DNA from: Patiria miniata
Lineage: Eukaryota > Echinodermata > Asteroidea > Valvatida > Asterinidae
Direction: 5' to 3'
Assembly (NCBI RefSeq): GCF_015706575.1
Contig: NW_024037050.1
Span: 5,642,001 to 5,706,000 of the forward strand
DNA length: 64,000 nucleotides
In this document: piece after piece, positions 37,285 through 49,858 of the stretch
Layout of the letters: every line of letters starts with the position of its first letter
How positions within the stretch are numbered: position 1 is the stretch's first letter
Notes under the pieces: model-generated
Seen by the model: only the letters and a program-made list of their open reading frames with translations
Told to the model about the DNA's origin: nothing
Databases searched by the model: none
Translations under genes and position numbers: made by a program

Positions 37285-40200
37285 TAAAATTGCGTGAAAT
37301 GCAAAAAGGAGAAAATACAAGACATAAACTGCAAATTCGCAAATGATTCACTACACTGGGTGTTGTCAAACTGAGATTATTGGTGCCGTTGATATATCCA
37401 GGACCATAAGGCTTTTCTCTTTATCGATTAAAAAAGGCCAACCTAAATAAAGTACCAAGAAGCTTACTAGCAAGCTACCGCAATTTGAATGTTGTTTTAC
37501 ATGAAATAATTTAATCACTTGAAAAGTTATGTCCAAGAGTATACGAAGTAGGCCTATGTGAATTGAATACAAAGAGCGCAGTCGCTTTCATTCGCACAGC
37601 ATTAAAGATGTACTCTCCGTGCAATTTTCGATTTTCAATCCGAAAATATATCCCCCCGTTAAAGTTGCTATTGTTCTGGCAACACAAAGGTCGTTCACTT
37701 TTGAACGAGACATCCAATGAAAAATAATCAGACAGCGTTTAGGTAAGGAACAATTACTTTTCTAATTTCGAATACTACATGACTTTTTTTGTATATGCGG
37801 CCAAAAATTGATTCAATTATCGCAGGCCAGACTGGTTCCCGCTCTCAGAATCGATAATCTAAAGGGGAACGGAACCAGTGTATCTGCTGTGGATCGGTTT
37901 GTAAATAAAACACATATGTTGAAAATTTGCAGGATAAAAAAAAAAATCGAATTTGTTGAGAATACAGACAGCACATCTTTTAACCGGCGCTGCAGAGCCA
38001 TCCGTGGAGCTATTTTTTTTTTTAAACACCCGAATACGCCAAGTAAAGCAACGTTTCATCTGATTGTCATGTGGTTTCTTAGGCTTTGACTTTTCTTGTT
38101 AGGCATAGCATAGATCCGTCTGAGGTTTTAGATAAACTCTTACTTAACAGATAGCTGACAACGATGGAGTAATTATTCTTTTGATAACTTTTCTCCTTTC
38201 TTTATGTCACAATACATGTACAAGAGAATGAAAGGTCAAAGATCAGCCAATATCTACATCTGAACCACAGTGTCTCAAGTTCGTGGAATATCAGGTAAGC
38301 AATTTCCTTCATTTTTATTTTAGGATCGTGTCATTAACTTTCAGCTTGTTTTGGAAACGTTTAATTAACAACATAACGCGAAAATTGTCTCGAAATGTCA
38401 ACGGTAATTCTATCCGTATTGCGTTTGATTAATAAAGAAAATGATAACAATGAATTTTTTTTTTACTCGACTTGACCTTTTACATAAAAACGTTGTTTGT
38501 AGCATAACGTTTTTAGGGTGGACAACCACACTAACACCATTAGTTCAATTAATATAAAACTGGTACTTCTGCTCAGTAATCCTCGTGCAAATGAATAGGT
38601 TTTATTTAATATATTTATACAGTTTTAACCGAAATCAAAATCGATGCCTGCGCGCCAAACTGGAAAGCAACAGCACGGCACAGCAGAAAACAGACAGGAA
38701 AGGAGCCTAACTTCTCGCGCGGGTCGGAGGTCACATCGGACCCCTGAGAAACCTAATCCTGCCATCTCGGCTGTTCGGAGCTTTCCTTTTTTGGTTTATA
38801 GCATGAGCATCGCACATCGGTCATTGCTCTCCGCAGAGCCCGTTACTGCCTGGTGTTTTTCTAATTCCTACTTACGACTCGGGCCCGTAAAATGAAGTCA
38901 TGACGGCTATTTAGCGTTAACGGAACTGACATTTAGTACCGGCGGTGTACCCAATCTCGCCAACCTTTCTCATACATTATATTTATATACCATTTTTTTT
39001 TCTAAATGAGCATTACAGTGATAACCATGTAGTTTCTGCGAGCGCAAAAATGATGAGTTGTCGCAACAAAAATGATTTCCGGACGCTTTGTTTGCGATTC
39101 CGTTTGTGTGCATTACAAGGCCATATTGGCGTTGTACCCATAAATGTTTTGTCGCTCGATCTTAGCGCAATGGCACTGCTCCAAGTGCTGACCTTAGAGC
39201 AACATGAATGCTTGGTTAACAGTCATAATGATTTAGCCTACAGGCACAGTGACCTGGTTTTTGGTCTGGTACCCGCTACCTATAATGACCCAAGGCATAC
39301 AACCGCATTGGTATCGGGTCAGAGCGCTATAGTGATAGCTACAGGGAACAGGCCCCAGACGTGTAATGTAGCGTGAACATGCCAGAAAATGCCGTCTGGT
39401 CCCCAACTCGCAAAGGCACGGCTCTAATGGAAGTTTTTTTTCCTTGGAAATAAAAAAAAACTCTTGAAGCTATAGCTATGACAACAAAGCACGTTTTCGG
39501 GATCATGAAGCTGAATGTAGTCTAGCCTTCAATGTAGATGTAATAGGTAATATAAACTACAGTGAGAAGTCGATAACTTTCCTGTGACGTCAGTAGTTTC
39601 TCTTCCACGGAGAGACGGCGATCATGCCAGATTTTAACTTTGATTGCACGATTATAGCACCCCTACAGGTCTGGTCTCCGACTCTCAACATCAGAAAGAG
39701 CCTTCACTGGCATCACTACAGTACAGTTACAACTTTAACATGAAATGGCAATGACATACAATACAAACAAGCTGAATTATGTACTCCCACAGCGATAAAC
39801 ACCTTTCTTAAGCGAACGTAATCTGTTTGGAATGATCAAATAAATCCTTTTTGTCCCAGAGAAACTGAATCCCTGTATTTAAAGACAAGTATGGCTGGAA
39901 TTACTGCATGTCCGACCGTTAATAGATAAAGTGAGGCAATCAAGCCTAGAAGGCATTGACCGGCGAGGGGCGCGAGAGAACGGCCCATGTGCTGACGAAC
40001 GGCCCGCTTGGGACGCGCTGGTTGAGTCGTCAACAGTTTTATGTGCGTATGATAGACCTAAATGTACATATCAGCTGCGAGTTGTTAAAGACATTGCTTC
40101 ATTGTTCTCGCAGCGCAAAACATGTTTTTCTTTCAACTCTGTCCTGGTTATGAATGAACGTTTATAATTGGAAATAGCTTAAACATAATGGCGATGACTG

Positions 40201-40481
40201 TAAGTTGTGGTTTGGAATGTATAGCTTCTCCGATTTTCCGCCGTGGTCCGACTTCGCCATTTTTATCCAACCTCATAGACCTTTTGCGCATTTATTGTTA
40301 ATGAATTAACATAACGAAACCCACCTCGAAGATGGCTGCCTTATGCAATCGATCTGTAGTTGAGTCATTCGCTACTTTGACAGCATATTGTGTTTTTTTT
40401 CCACAAATATTGTAATGATAACATTTTTATATGTAAGAAAAGTACGCCAGCTTTTAATAGTTTGGACATTCCGTAGGAAAT
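37285..40481. other. Spacer between the inverted element copies
   Basis: Includes the small fold-back at 37829-37881 and TAGGCCTA at 37549-37556. The 143-codon frame at 38945-39376 has no recognisable domain. Confidence 0.6.
37829..37881. repeat. Mini fold-back, ACTGGTTCC ends
   Basis: ACTGGTTCC (37831-37839) is exactly mirrored by GGAACCAGT (37871-37879) around a 31-base loop. The outer sequence AGACTGGTTCCC is shared with the fold-back at 49966-50048, suggesting one family of tiny elements. Confidence 0.5.
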
Positions 40482-40995
40482 CAACCTCGTCTCCAGGGCT
40501 TACTTTATTTTCAACCTCGTTTCCAATAGTAAGCCATGGATAGGAAACTTTCTTCCTGTATCCCGATTCGATACCGCAATTGGCTAGTAATGGATTTATA
40601 TCGTATAGTTGGTGGTGTTATTTCCAATGTGCTTTACGTGTTTTCACATTCATTTCAATTATTACGTTCACACTTTCCCCCAAATAATCCCTTCCTTTCC
40701 AATTGCTCATATTAATATGAAATGTGATACTGCATATTGACTGGAGAAGATTGTAACATTTAAACTTTGAAAAAAAATCGTGTTCATGTAACTCACGCCA
40801 TGACGAAATGATTCTGTTTTTACCCCAGATACCGCATAAAAAATAAACGCTAACGCAAAGCACAGGCAGGCACCAGGCTATTCCTAATTTGCATATACGT
40901 GTGCAAAAATGTTGTACATGCAAATTATCCAATACCAGGGTGACAGAGCAGGTAGTGGTAGGCGCGTACTGCTCGACACCCTGGGGACAAGGTTG
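40482..40995 (+). mobile_element. Hairpin-bearing TIR element, copy B (514 bp)
   Basis: The ends are CAACCTCGTCTCCAGGG (40482-40498) and CCCTGGGGACAAGGTTG (40979-40995). Hairpins lie at 40497-40535 (GGCTTACT ... AGTAAGCC) and 40935-40984 (CCAGGGTG ... CACCCTGG). Between them are blocks shared with copy A, for example TCGATACCGCAA and GTTATTTCCAA on this strand, plus unique AT-rich sequence at about 40660-40890. The motif CAACCTCGT occurs again inside the first hairpin. Apparent open frames here follow the palindromes and show no protein family. Confidence 0.8.
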
Positions 40996-43900
40996 GTATA
41001 GGAAATCGATCTGGTTAAAAAAAGTTAAAAGAGATATCGGACTTGTTCATTTGACTTCTTTGGTATATGTATGGGTTTCCACCTTTAATTCAGAGTTTGA
41101 AGAAAAAAAAACTTTGGTAAAAAAGTTGTGGCGCGGACGGGGATGGCCGATACACCACCTTCTCTGTCAACTTTCCAAGGTGTGCTCGGAATTAGTTTCA
41201 GATTTCGTGTGTTTTGACATCGGCAGCACTTGGTGTCCCCTCGTTAGCGCGTCAATTGACGGCCTCACTCGGCGGCCCGTGAATTGTTTAGGAGCTGCGC
41301 CCCCCTAAACCAAACCCTCATCAACCCTTGTTGATACAAACGCCGTGTCGCCCCACGTGCAACGGCGCGCTGTAATCACTTGTTGGTGGATGCCCTGGCC
41401 CCCTACGACTGATCCATGTGTCGAAAAACACTGCCTGCAAGCTCTGTGTCCATCTCCATGTATTGTTTTCCTTGGTAACTCTTTCATCAATCGGGCCCCA
41501 GTGCGATCACAACCGTCAGCGCTGGTTGTGAATCTACCTCTCACAATATAGTACAGTCCTTTTGTGGATAACAAAATGCAATACACCAAAAGAAATTGAT
41601 CACAGCATTATTATACATACATATACCCTGCAATGTCTTCTGTAGGTAAGCTAATAACAGACGGATACTGCCCGAAGGAGCGAAATGTCGGCGCACGATT
41701 AAACGCACTGTGCCAACAAGCGCACTTTTGGTATGTGACGACGACCTATATATACTGTCATGAGAGATACACTAACATGTGTCAGAGACACACAACTTTG
41801 TTACCTAAGATTTTAACATAATCCATTATGTTCAAATATTATTGATGAGATTACTATTTTTTATCAGACTTGTTAATTTAAGTTACCCAAACCTTATACC
41901 GTTTAAGTTATATCACAGGAAACTTGTGTTTGAAATGAACCTCTTGTGTAATGCACAATACGCTTCCGTGGCAGTATAAGAGTAAACATCACCAGTTCAT
42001 CCACCAAAAAATAATCGCCATAACAAAATATTTTCAGCGTTGTTTAATGATATTGTAATTGTTGTTATATACTTCTCTTGAAACCTAACACTCTGTCCTC
42101 GCCGCAGTCGTTAATTGATCAGAAGAAACACATTCACTATATCCAAAACGGACTACCGATTAAAAACAAATAAGAATGCAGTATTCGAGTGTTTTCCAGT
42201 GCTCATGTATTTGTGACTCTATACGCCGAAACCATCATTGTCGTTTTGATATGTCCTGAAGGGTATTAATTTGGTTTGGGTGAGCAAATCGTGTAATGTC
42301 GGTGCTACTAGAGAATAATAATAAATTGGAAAGAATCTAGTACCCTGACGCCACTTCTTTGGTTGTGTACAAGGGCTGTGGAGAGTTGAGTGCATTTTCA
42401 AACTATTTCTAACAAAATTGGAAATGTTTCTCAGTCCCAGATTCATGTCTTTTCAAAATCTTTGCAATGACCGACCTTCATTGAGATAACATACGATTGA
42501 AAAACGTGCCATCAGGATGCAACATTCTTTCCGGTTGATTATTGACTTCAATAGGAGAGTGGGGAACGAACAACAGTGTAGTCATGATTTTTTAAGCTGT
42601 CAACTGGTGTTTATTACTTTTGGAAATAATCATTGTTCATGAGGTTTTTAAAACCTCCTTAAATCTTCGCAGTTTTCTACATTTCTTGTGGTACAGTTTA
42701 CATGCTGGAAAAACTTACGCCTCTATCATTGTGATAATATGACCTACATGTTACGAACTATCCTTTTTTCACAATTGGTTCAGTTCATTTTTTACTTATG
42801 TGGAAACTGTTTGACTTATGACTTTTCCTCAGAATTTCGTGTTATTATGGATTTTACCAGACGTGTTGAGTTAGACATGGGGAACATTTATAGAGGTCAT
42901 TGTCAAATAGTTCAGGACAAACTTCCACAGCAATGAGATATATCATTGGAGCCTCTGTCAAACACCATAAAACAGTCGTCATGAGGAGGAATCACGGCCA
43001 GTCAACTCCTCCAACCGCCCTATCCTAAACCACCAACAAATCCCAAGGCATGGGACCCGCAGCGTGTTTTGCTGTCCCCTTCCCCCGGTAGCCGCCGGCG
43101 GAGATCTAGGGGAGGATTTGGGGGTCCCGTTCGTTCCGCCGGTCATCAGTAATCAATCGAAATTAGACTGTCTGTCCGGCCGGCCCCGCGCTACGACCTA
43201 AATATTGACGACCCCTCTTTCTCCTCTGGACTAATCCCTTCTGCATGTGTGACATACAGCACAAAGTGAATAACCGTCATCGACATCCTCTGGTCTGGTT
43301 TTCAGATCATACCATTCAGATGCCGCACCGGGTATAGAGACTGCGCAGTGTTTCTATTCATCAACACTGTCACGTCCCTTTTGTGGGCGTGTCAGTAGCT
43401 GTGGCCTGTAGGGTTGCACTCCCTCCGGTCCATATTCAGAGAGGAATTCACGAACATAATGACTAACAGTAACAAATATTTTGGAATCTGGGTGGAATCT
43501 TCCATAAATCATTATCCTGGCCCATTTCCACTCCTGCCGTGTCTACTGAAGATGTGTATAAAACTATACTAGATTATTCTTTTCCCAGAAAACAGTGTAT
43601 CATCCCTTCAGTAGAAATACATTATTTTAAACAAAAACAAGTGGTTCTCCCCAGTTGAGGAAAAGATGGAATCATACTTATAAGTGAAATAATATTTAAA
43701 ATATTGTCACTTTTGAGTAACATATTGGAAATTGATTTGCAATGTTACTTAATTCCAAAAAGACGTAAAGGCCTAACAGATAAAAACGTTTCCACCAGAA
43801 CTTGTTAGATATTGTTAAATGTTAACGTTAAATTTTACTCACAGCGATCAAATTAGCTGATTTGTTGATTTTCTCTTACGCCTGTGACGTTTTGGTGAAA

Positions 43901-46900
43901 AATTTCCCTGTGTGATTCTTTGCAAGTTTATCCTTGATGTAAGAGTAGACTGAAACATTTATCTATTGCAACTTCTGCAGTCACCTCATCGTAAATGAAA
44001 TGTCTGAATTTCTTACCATTTTATCAATGCAGAATTATTCATGTCATGTTCCCGCCTCCTCCGCATTGTTTACATGCCCAGGTCGTCTGACTTTCCTCTC
44101 ATTTCTGTGAAACATCTTGATCAACATTGGTTGTTTCCCGTCAACTCTCCTATTATTATTAGTCTCCCTCCAACGCAAGAAAGTTAATTCCCTCTTCCCT
44201 CACCCCAATGAACCAGCTTACTTTTTCCCCTCTTGTTCCCCGAGGCTAAACACGCAAACTCCGGGATCAAACTTCCCCTCGGCCAAGACGCGGCCCGATG
44301 ATAGACGGACGCTTGGGGGCGCCCCGCCCAGGGGTCAAAGGTCCCTTGATCCCCGGAAGAAAATCCAACAGTTCCGCTGTTGACATTCCTGCGCTGACCT
44401 TGACCATCTTTGCGCTTGTTTGAAGGGAGCGTCTAAATGATAGAAATCACTGATGGGGGAATTAGCGAAACTTGATTGGTTAATAGTTTGGAAATGGGAA
44501 GCAAAGTATAATATGATCATTGACAAAACATTTTCATTGGCAATTTGGAAAATGAAAAGATCTTAATTTTTCATATTGTATGAGCTTGTGCTTTACAGTC
44601 ATGACTCAAATCTTAAAGATAGTTAGGTACATATGAATATTTGCTTTTTGTGCATTTGTTTTTTCGTTTGAAGCGAAAACATTACTCAAAATCTTAAGAA
44701 GGACGCACAATAACTAACTTGTTGAATTCTCAACTCAGTGGATGCTATACATTATGAGAACACAGAGAAAACGTAGGTCTGTGCACATTTTGGGGATTTC
44801 GTAACTGGGATCCGCGAGCTAACGAACGGGGGGAAAAGGTGCCCGCGGGCACAGTTTCTTAAATTTCATTGATTGGTTTCTTCCGAGTGAGACCATTTCA
44901 CAGGGTATGTGGTACCAGACTTAACTTCACTTTGAGCATGGATTTTCTCGTTACATCAGTAGGTACGTTTCCCAGTAATTGCAAATGTTCCTACAGGCCT
45001 TTTTAAGAACGTAAGGTTTTACATTACATTCTCTCTTGTGAGTCTCAAGATCAGCCTGAAGATCAGATGAAATTGGAAGGATAATACTTTTCAACGCTCG
45101 CGTAAAGTTGTCGAACTGTTGCGGGCTGAGGTACCCGAAGAGAAGTGTTATTGGCGAAAACAAGTGACCAATGGAACGATCGAGCCGTCCCTGCATGTGC
45201 TCCGTAATTATTCAGATTATTTTTTTGTTTCTCTCGTGCGAGGGGAGTTTTTGCCTCCGTGTTTCAAAAAAACTGGGCAGAGCTTAGTTTCACCTGTTGA
45301 CGACTGACATGAGAGGGGGCTTTATGCCGTGAATCGGTGAATCAGCCCCGGCCAGCTGTTCTGGTGTTCCGCTGGCTTGTTTGTTAGGTTTTGGTATTAG
45401 CACATGTACAGCCGGTCACATGCTGACGGGAGGAAACATGTTCCCTCGACCATGTCGGCAACTGTTTTATGTCTCAAGACAGAATGGAAGATGGTATTTT
45501 AGTTGGAAGGCATATAGGATCATTTGTATTATCCCAAAAGTAACCTATATACCGAATCATCATCAAAAAGCTTCCTTGGATTAAAGATCGTACTAGTACC
45601 AAACACCCCGTTATTGTTCTGTCTTACTTGCCGTCATTTAGAAGAAATCAAGAAATGTAGGTGATTTCCAACGATCAGTCAATTGACTGGTTTTTGGAAA
45701 TAAAGCGTTTTATAGTCGAAATCGTGTTTCGTGATCAAAAGGTGAGTTTTCACTGGTTTCTCGAAAAGTGTAGGCCTAATATCCATTGAGCTGAAACTTC
45801 AACAGGTTAGGTTTTGGATTTTGAGTGGTGTAATTATTGGAAACGAACATGAATGGATAAGGAGGCCAACGATCATAAATGTCTTTAATGTGTTAAGGGA
45901 AAAACAGATAGGAAAAAACTGATAAAGCGATATGGAAGGGACCTATAACGAAGGTGAATGACATAGGTCGGTGTTCATTAAAAAAAAAATCTTTGTGGTT
46001 ATGAAATCAAGTGTTCATCACAGTGCAGATCACTATAGCTCGGAAGCTTATAAGACTGTGTGGAAATAAGTGTGAGGAAAACACCGGGATGATCCAGGCT
46101 AAATCTGCGGAAACAGGCCGGGTCTGAAAAGCCAATTCACATATCGGTATGGGTTGGGATGTGAACCCAAGTCACAACGACGACTCAACAATCTGTAATC
46201 ACGCATGTACATTGAAATAACTTGGCAAAGAAATTGGCAAAGTGTCCAATACATTTTTGATGTAATACATGTAGGCGTAAAGTCAAAGAATATAGTCTTA
46301 TTCGAATGTGTCAGATAGAAGCAAAGTTTTACCTCTCCCCGTACCCAGACAGTAGCATTTCTTGGCTCGTAAAATTAGCAAGTCGCTTTGCCCATTTCAG
46401 CTATAACCGCCTCACCTTTTCTCTCACTACTTTGTCAACCCTCAAATCTTTTCTCGTCTCTCTGTTCATAAAGTATCGAGATATCATTCACGTTTGATAC
46501 ACACTTGCACGAGCCAAGTGTCTGAATGTTCATCATACTTCATCATGTTTGATTTACATATACAACCCGAAGAAGTTTTCCATCAATGTTTGCTTGTCAT
46601 GTTTTTTGAGGTGCGCTTGAGAGCGCGGCTTCTGGCGTGTCGTTTCGAAGTGGTTTGTGGGGGGTAAAATTGACCCTGCTGCCCCGCGCTCTTGACTTGG
46701 AGCACCGCTCTTTAATGCGAATGAATACCATTAATAAAACGCCATAAAGGCAATTAAAATGGCCGACCATCCCAATGAAAGAAAACGCTACAAGTGCTTG
46801 CTGTCGCCCGCTTTGTTGTCGACGCAAGACAGATCGTCTGTGAAAACTGACTTGATGCTAGCCACAATAGTTCCTTTTCTGGCCTTCACTTTTATCAAAA

Positions 46901-49824
46901 GCAAAGATCTGTCGCCGTGGAATCCGTAGCTCCAGGGTTGGAAGGAAGGGGCAAAGAGAGTGTGGACTACGAGAAGCCATGTCCTAGAGCTAATCACACT
47001 ATGCACGTATGCAAAGAGAAAGAAAAAAACTGGGAAAATAATTAAAGTCGATTTGACGATGCACGCAAAGTGTTGGAATAACACCGGCTGACACTGGATG
47101 CCCACTCGACGCATTGTTCTACATGATGACCCTCCAGAGCCAAAGAAATGAATTTTTGGGCAAGACAAGAGAGATTGAGAGAGAAGCAGGACCGAAGGGA
47201 AAAAGGAGACAGACGGAGGAAGAACAAACAGGAGAGATGAGAGTTGCGTGTATATACGAGGCGATGTATTGAGCGGGCTGAGTCACAGGCACAGGAGGAG
47301 ACCCTGGAGCCCTACACGATTTAGAAACAGTTGCTATTTGTTTTGCCGAGGGGGCAATCGTGGAGGCAAGTTGTGTGGAGTAGGAATGGGTCGGAGGGCT
47401 GTTTACCGATCGCCAGCTGGCTAGAACACGGTGACAGGCAAAAAGAGGAGAGAGTGAAACGTGGGGGGAAACTCTGGGGCTGGTTTTGGTTTGGTTAGGC
47501 AGGTTGGCCGGAGAGTATAGAGAAACACACTCTTATCGTCCGGGGCTCTCTCTCGAAGAGGCTGGGGCAGTTTGTGCCTCAAGTATTGACGTATACCGGA
47601 GAAGGTCATCAACGGGGTGGGGGTGAACGGGGGACAGTTTTGGAGTTGTGTGACCCCTAAGGGTGGTCTTGTACGGGGGTTCAAGGCGCCTGTATGAATG
47701 CTACCAGGAGCGTCGCTCGATCGGCCCGGCTCCATCGTCCCTCGCCCGCCCGGCCACGGCAAGGCGGCACCCAGTGTAGGTTCAGGCGAGGTAACAAGTC
47801 GCGTTATCGACGGCAGTCAAGCCTTTTCCCTCGGTCAGTCACCCCCTTCGCCTTTGTGGAACTGGATTCTCCCCGCAGCTAGACCTGTCCGTACACGGAG
47901 AGTCCTTTGAATGCGAAGGTCTTGTATTTGTAACTGGCGACAAGACGGCTCGAAGAAAAACCAAAACTACCCCGTCTCACCTCCGAAGAAAGAGAAGTTG
48001 TAACGAAGTCACCCCTGACTGTTGTATGCATTCATATCGCCTGAAGGTTCGGCGATTGTTACATTGTGTCCGTTACCGCAAACTACCACCCTTTTCACTC
48101 CAAAAATCCTGGTAGAATCTCACGGCCACAGCTTTTTGCAAGCGCAAAGTAAACAACATACAAGAAAAATAATAATATAAAAAACGCCACAACTTCCCCA
48201 AAAATGGGAGTTTAATGAATATAGCTTTTGTAATTAGACGAATTTGTTTGCAAATTTGAACGGAATTTAACAAGAAAATAATGCTATATGAACCCTAACG
48301 TGACGATTTAAATTAATGTAACCTTGGTAGTTACTATCAACAAAATATCGGTCGTTACTATAACAAATAATTCTCCTCGATAATTTCTTCAAAACAAGGG
48401 TCGAAAGAACTTCATTTAATATTTATGCAAGGTGCAGCATGCGCGTTCTTAGGTCACGAACTTTCTTGTTGGCCATTCTTAAATAAGTCCCCATGAAATT
48501 CTAAGCACATCCTTGACTTATTGTATTCAGTGTTATTGATATCATTGTGCCGGTTTGGCTCCTATCACTTTGAAGGATAACAACGGACCTCTTCACAGAA
48601 AACACGTCAATAACATTAACATCATCGGTGACATAAACAAGGGTGACAAGACCAAATACAAGTACATGTACAACATGATGGTTGACGAAACTAGACGCTT
48701 CCCAGGAGGACTATTTCACAAGTCACTTGCATAATGTCCATGGTTTTCCTTCAGATAGTTCAAACTGAGCGACTTCGGTTCGAAGCCCGCCCTAGTTTAA
48801 GGCCGGTCTTCCAGTAAAAGGTTCTCATTGTTCTCTTACCGCTTAATGGCCTACAGTTGAGCAACCTCTATAGACCAGTATCATGTTGCGGCCATCGTTA
48901 TTTTCCCATTCAAATCAACGTAACGAAAGCGAGGCTGGAAGGAAAAATAGTCTGGCTCCTTTTTGCGCAAAGACCATTATCATTCAGTACTTTTATTGGA
49001 TACAGGGAACATGACTGAAATGGTGGCAGCACGATAAAGGTCTATACCCTCTATATAGTCTCATGTTTTGACCGCACCAGTCTTTCCCTTAAAAAGATTT
49101 ACCATCAAATTAAATGGCTGGTTGTCATACTTCAAACAGTTACAGAAAGTCCCGACAACACAATTTTCACACATGACTCCACCGACCAAAAAAGGGAGCA
49201 GGCTCTCTTGGAATGAATATAGCGGTAAGTTTTTTGGCTGTCGGCCCAATTTTTGCACACATACCAAGAGAGGGGGGTTGGCCGACGCCCGAAGGACGGA
49301 CTTAGCGCGGCAGAAGGTTGTCTGAGCTGTCTGGAAGGTGAGAAAAGATCGATTGAAATCGAGAAATACCAGGAAAAAAGGTTTGCGCGTCTCCTTACAA
49401 AATAAAACTAACACGTCATGAAAGGAACAAAAGAGGCGGCCTTTATGAAAGTCAGTCTTGCGTGGTGCGTTTAGGACACAATGCGCAACTAAAGTGATCG
49501 CTCAGCATGAGTTCAACTGCGGTCAATGGTCCACAAGTCCTTTTCCGGGGAAACTTTTTATGAATTCTGATGGTTGTATTCAAGCGTTTGTTTTAAGCCG
49601 GTACATCCTAATAATTCAGAGATTAAGAAAATTAAATGAACACCTCTTAGTTGTGATATTCTAATGCAGCTACATCATTATACAACATTTGAAAACATAA
49701 AAAAATACCAAATTATTCTGAAATACCTAACTGGACTGTTAGTGAATGACAGTAAAGCATCCTGTAAAATCATGGCACCTGGTGTGCTGATATTTTCAAG
49801 AAAAGTGGTATTTTTTTGTATTAA
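40996..49824. other. Long intergenic stretch, no gene recognised
   Basis: Nearly 9 kb with only short frames. TAGGCCTA lies at 45771-45778. GC-rich patches occur at about 43050-43200 and 47650-47780, with no coding motif. Confidence 0.6.
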
Positions 49825-49858
49825 TTTCCAACGCTGGTCGGCCGACCAGCGTTGGAAA
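49825..49858. repeat. Perfect 34-bp palindrome
   Basis: The half-site TTTCCAACGCTGGTCGG is followed immediately, with no spacer, by its exact reverse complement, giving a GC-rich centre TCGGCCGA inside AT-rich surroundings. Outside it, TGGTATTTTTTT on the left weakly mirrors AAAAAAACCAGA on the right, so it may be the core of an older, larger fold-back. Confidence 0.9.

Noticed and set aside
40889-41308. 139-codon plus-strand frame resembling a minus-strand frame at 36873-37091
   Set aside because: The similarity is DNA-level, caused by the shared hairpin element, with no protein family.
46145-46175. Minus-strand GGTTCACATCC as a tRNA B box
   Set aside because: No convincing A box upstream on that strand.
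48775-48800. GGTTCGAAGCC as a tRNA B box
   Set aside because: No A box at usable spacing and no cloverleaf.
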